Source: an uncultured beta proteobacterium (GTDB lineage Bacteria; Pseudomonadota; Gammaproteobacteria; Burkholderiales; SG8-39). Taken from it: a stretch of DNA of 26,145 nucleotides. Shown in pieces: positions 23,968-26,145 of the stretch. Where the stretch lies: the NCBI GenBank assembly GCA_902826155.1, contig CADEDU010000093.1:1-26145 (forward strand), given 5' to 3'. Within the stretch, counting starts at the first letter, position 1. Each line of letters starts with the position of its first letter. The notes under the pieces are model-generated. The model ran no database searches. It had not been told where the DNA came from and worked only from the letters and a program-made list of their open reading frames with translations. The translations under genes were made by a program, and so were the position numbers.

Positions 23968-25083
23968 TCAGTGTGTTGCGGCACGTCCGACGACGCGCGC
24001 AATCACGCGCAGGTCGGCGCCGATCATGCGAGCGTCGCGGATCTCGAGCGCCACGCGTTGCTGCAGCGAAGTCAACACCGGCAGGTTGAACATGCCGCGA
24101 CCGGACTCGCCCAGCAGACTGGGGGCCAGATACACCACCAGCTCGTCGATGAGACCTTCACGCATGAGCGAGCCGTTGAGCTTCGTCCCGGCTTCGACGT
24201 GGATCTCGTTCCAGCCGCGGCGCGCCAGTTCGGCGAACAGATCGGGCAATTCCACCTTGCCGTGCGGATTCGCGAACACCACCACCTCCGCACCCTTGGC
24301 CTGCAGCGCCTCGATGCGGGCGCGATCCTCGCGCGCGGCGGCGATCAACACGCCGCCACCGTGCAGGATGCGCGCATCCAGCGGCACGTCTAGGCGTGAG
24401 TCGATCAACACGCGCGGCGGCTGCCGGCTGGTTGGCACGTCACGCACATTGAGCTGCGGATCATCGTCTTTCACGGTGCCGATGCCGGTCAGCACGGCGC
24501 AGGCACGCGCGCGGAAGTGATGGCCGTCGCGGCGCGCATCGGGCCCGGTGATCCATTGGCTCACGCCGTTGTCGAGCGCGGTCTGACCGTCGAGCGAGGC
24601 GGCGACCTTCATGCGCACCCAGGGCCGGCCACGCGCGATGCGCGCGAAGAAGCCGACATTCAGCTCGCGCGCGCGATCGGCGAGCAGACCGAACTCGACC
24701 GCGATGCCAGCCGCGCGCAATCGATCCGCCCCACCCTTGGCGATCGGATTCGGGTCGGGCGTGGCTGCGACCACCCGCGCGATGCCGGCGTTGATCACGG
24801 CATCGACGCACGGCGGCGTGCGGCCGAAGTGGTTGCACGGCTCGAGCGTGACGTAGGCCGTCGCGCCACGCGCACGCTCGCCGGCGTCGGCAATGGCCAG
24901 CACTTCGGCGTGCGGTCCGCCCGGCTTCTCGTGCCAGCCTTCGCCGACGATCCGGCCGTCACGCACCAGCACGCAGCCCACGCGCGGATTCGGCGGCGAG
25001 CTGTAGAGCGCACGCTCGGCGAGCTCCAGCGCGCGTGCCATGTGTGCATGCTCGGCGGGAGTGAAAGGGTCGAGATCGCTCAT
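23968..25083 (-). CDS. ribD: Bifunctional diaminohydroxyphosphoribosylaminopyrimidine deaminase / 5-amino-6-(5-phosphoribosylamino)uracil reductase
   Basis: A 371-residue enzyme for the second and third steps of riboflavin synthesis. The N-terminal deaminase domain has the zinc site HAE (58-60) and PCNHFGRTPPC (82-92, Cys83 and Cys92). The C-terminal reductase domain begins near residue 150 with RPWVRMKVAASLDGQTA and includes SQWITGPDARRDGHHFRA, and near the end HVEAGTKLNGSLMREGLIDEL. Length is normal. The ribosome binding site is weak. It sits 90 bp downstream of nrdR and directly upstream of ribE. The 90-bp gap is too short for an FMN riboswitch, and none is visible. Confidence 0.96.
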   Translation of the reverse strand: MSDLDPFTPAEHAHMARALELAERALYSSPPNPRVGCVLVRDGRIVGEGWHEKPGGPHAEVLAIADAGERARGATAYVTLEPCNHFGRTPPCVDAVINAGIARVVAATPDPNPIAKGGADRLRAAGIAVEFGLLADRARELNVGFFARIARGRPWVRMKVAASLDGQTALDNGVSQWITGPDARRDGHHFRARACAVLTGIGTVKDDDPQLNVRDVPTSRQPPRVLIDSRLDVPLDARILHGGGVLIAAAREDRARIEALQAKGAEVVVFANPHGKVELPDLFAELARRGWNEIHVEAGTKLNGSLMREGLIDELVVYLAPSLLGESGRGMFNLPVLTSLQQRVALEIRDARMIGADLRVIARVVGRAATH

Positions 25084-25173
25084 TGATCCGCGGTTCTCGC
25101 GGGCACGATTCGAAACAGCATCGGCGAAGTTTTCCTGAAACGGCGAGGACTGCAGTTCACGCGTGCCAGGGCC

Positions 25174-25689
25174 TCAGCTCGCCTTGTCCGGTACCTTCAC
25201 GGGCGTGGCGGTGGTGCGCGGACGGCCACGCTTGAACCCCGGGCGCTTCACTTCGAGCACCTTCTCGCGGAAGTCATCGACGCGCTGGAAATCCTCGTAC
25301 ACCGAGGCGAAACGGATGTAGGCCACGTCGTCCATCTTCTTCAGCTCGCGCATCACCATCTCACCGATCACGCGCGAATTGACCTCACGTTCGCCCAGTG
25401 CGATCAGACGCTGCTCGATGCGATTGATCGCGGCGTCGACGTACTCGGTCGGCACCGGCCGCTTGTGCAGCGCGCGCATGAAACCCACGCGCACCTTCTC
25501 GCGATCGTAGGCCGAGCGGTAGCCGCTCGCCTTGATCACCATCGGCAGGCTCAGCTCGACCCGCTCGTAGGTGGTGAAGCGCTTGGTGCATTCCTTGCAC
25601 TCGCGCCGGCGCCGCACGCTCTGCCCGTCTTCGGACAGGCGCGAGTCGATCACCGCGGTGTCCTCGGTTTTGCAGTACGGGCATTTCAT
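25174..25689 (-). CDS. nrdR: Transcriptional repressor NrdR
   Basis: A 171-residue nucleotide-sensing repressor of ribonucleotide reductase genes. The N-terminal zinc ribbon has CPYC (3-6) and CKEC (31-34); the ATP-cone domain spans about 49-139 and starts LPMVIKASGYRSAYDREKV. The protein is about 20 residues longer than the usual ~150. The extra C-terminal tail is basic and contains KRGRPR (153-158), the core of an AT-hook. GGAG lies 6 bp before the ATG. The place between glyA and ribD is the classic one in betaproteobacteria. No pair of NrdR boxes is evident in the window. Confidence 0.96.
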   Translation of the reverse strand: MKCPYCKTEDTAVIDSRLSEDGQSVRRRRECKECTKRFTTYERVELSLPMVIKASGYRSAYDREKVRVGFMRALHKRPVPTEYVDAAINRIEQRLIALGEREVNSRVIGEMVMRELKKMDDVAYIRFASVYEDFQRVDDFREKVLEVKRPGFKRGRPRTTATPVKVPDKAS

Positions 25690-25731
25690 GGCGTGGCTCC
25701 GTCGCGTGGTAGATCGGCTCGGTGGATCGAA

Positions 25732-26145
25732 TTACTGGCGGGCGTACACCGGAAATTTGGCGCAGAGCTTTTTCACGTCTTCGGCCACGCGCTTGATCGT
25801 GGCCGGATCGTTCGGGTTGTCGAGTACATCGGCGATCAGATGGGCCACCTGCTCGGCCTGGATCTCCTCGAAGCCGCGCGTGGTCATCGCCGCCGAGCCG
25901 ATGCGGATGCCGCTGGTGACGAACGGCTTTTGCGGATCGTTCGGAATCGCGTTCTTGTTCACCGTCATGTGCGCGTGGCCGAGCGCCGCCTCGGCGTCCT
26001 TGCCGGTGATGCCCTTGGCGCGCAGATCGAGCAGGAACATGTGGCAATCGGTGCGGCCCGACACCACGCGCAGCCCGCGCTCTTCCTGCAGCACCTTGGC
26101 CAGCACGCGCGCGTTGTTGAGCACCTCTTCCTGGTAGTCGCGAAA
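25732..26145 (-). CDS. glyA: Serine hydroxymethyltransferase, C-terminal part (5' end outside window)
   Basis: The last 137 residues of the PLP enzyme that interconverts serine and glycine and loads one-carbon units on tetrahydrofolate. The frame is open to the right edge, where it reads [15 protein letters not shown]. Family landmarks are [53 protein letters not shown], and the end FPVYAR. The segment before the window would contain the PLP-binding lysine. nrdR begins 42 bp after the stop, so glyA, nrdR, ribD and ribE are probably co-transcribed at least in part. GlyA makes the folate cofactor that PurN (elsewhere in this window) uses. Confidence 0.96.
   Translation of the reverse strand, partial: FRDYQEEVLNNARVLAKVLQEERGLRVVSGRTDCHMFLLDLRAKGITGKDAEAALGHAHMTVNKNAIPNDPQKPFVTSGIRIGSAAMTTRGFEEIQAEQVAHLIADVLDNPNDPATIKRVAEDVKKLCAKFPVYARQ

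Noticed and set aside
25084..25173. FMN riboswitch before ribD
   Set aside because: The gap is only 90 bp and none of the conserved RFN segments can be found; ribD seems to be co-transcribed with nrdR.
1..26145. CRISPR arrays, tRNA or rRNA genes, insertion sequences, prophage or integrase genes
   Set aside because: None seen on either strand. The only tandem repeats are the 14-bp phasin leader array and the 15-bp duplication at 17393-17422, neither of which has spacer structure.

Overview
This is a GC-rich, gene-dense piece of a bacterial chromosome, most likely from a betaproteobacterium (Burkholderiales-like). The inference rests on the glyA-nrdR-ribD-ribE order, the rpmB-rpmG pair near radC and coaBC, a purN-rsmB pair, a polyhydroxyalkanoate (PHA) phasin gene, and -10 promoter boxes of the TAGAAT type. 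Both ends cut genes: clpA at the left and glyA at the right. I see no insertion sequence, prophage, integron, CRISPR array, tRNA or rRNA. Almost everything is core metabolism or housekeeping, so I do not claim a new multi-gene system. The most interesting DNA is regulatory and lies upstream of the phasin gene.

Left part (1-5,060): the end of clpA with its terminator; a two-gene flavocytochrome c sulfide dehydrogenase module (small monoheme cytochrome c plus a Tat-exported FAD subunit); convergent coaBC (coenzyme A synthesis); divergent radC; then ribosomal proteins L28 and L33 with a good sigma-70 promoter and a strong bidirectional terminator.

Middle (5,096-12,572): a run of minus-strand genes. 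These encode a membrane fatty acid desaturase, an MscS-type channel, an RsmB-type rRNA m5C methyltransferase, PurN, a DUF1499 protein, and a membrane PAS-PAS-GGDEF diguanylate cyclase. purN, rsmB and the channel gene are packed as an operon.

Phasin region (12,573-14,370): gluQRS, then a phasin gene. The phasin promoter (TTGACT-16 bp-TAAAAT) is flanked by two inverted near-identical 16-mers, placed just upstream of the -35 box and over the predicted start of transcription. The untranslated leader then carries a 14-bp tandem repeat of almost five units. This arrangement fits repression by a PhaR-like regulator that senses PHA.

Right part (14,426-26,145): a stand-alone molybdopterin-binding-fold protein, glutamine-dependent NAD synthetase, a CysZ/EI24-family membrane protein, the helicase HrpA, a plus-strand TTC38-like TPR protein, and the minus-strand glyA-nrdR-ribD-ribE cluster. 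The TPR gene ends only 7 bp from the end of ribE, where many betaproteobacteria carry ribBA-ribH. NrdR has a C-terminal basic tail with an AT-hook-like RGRP core.
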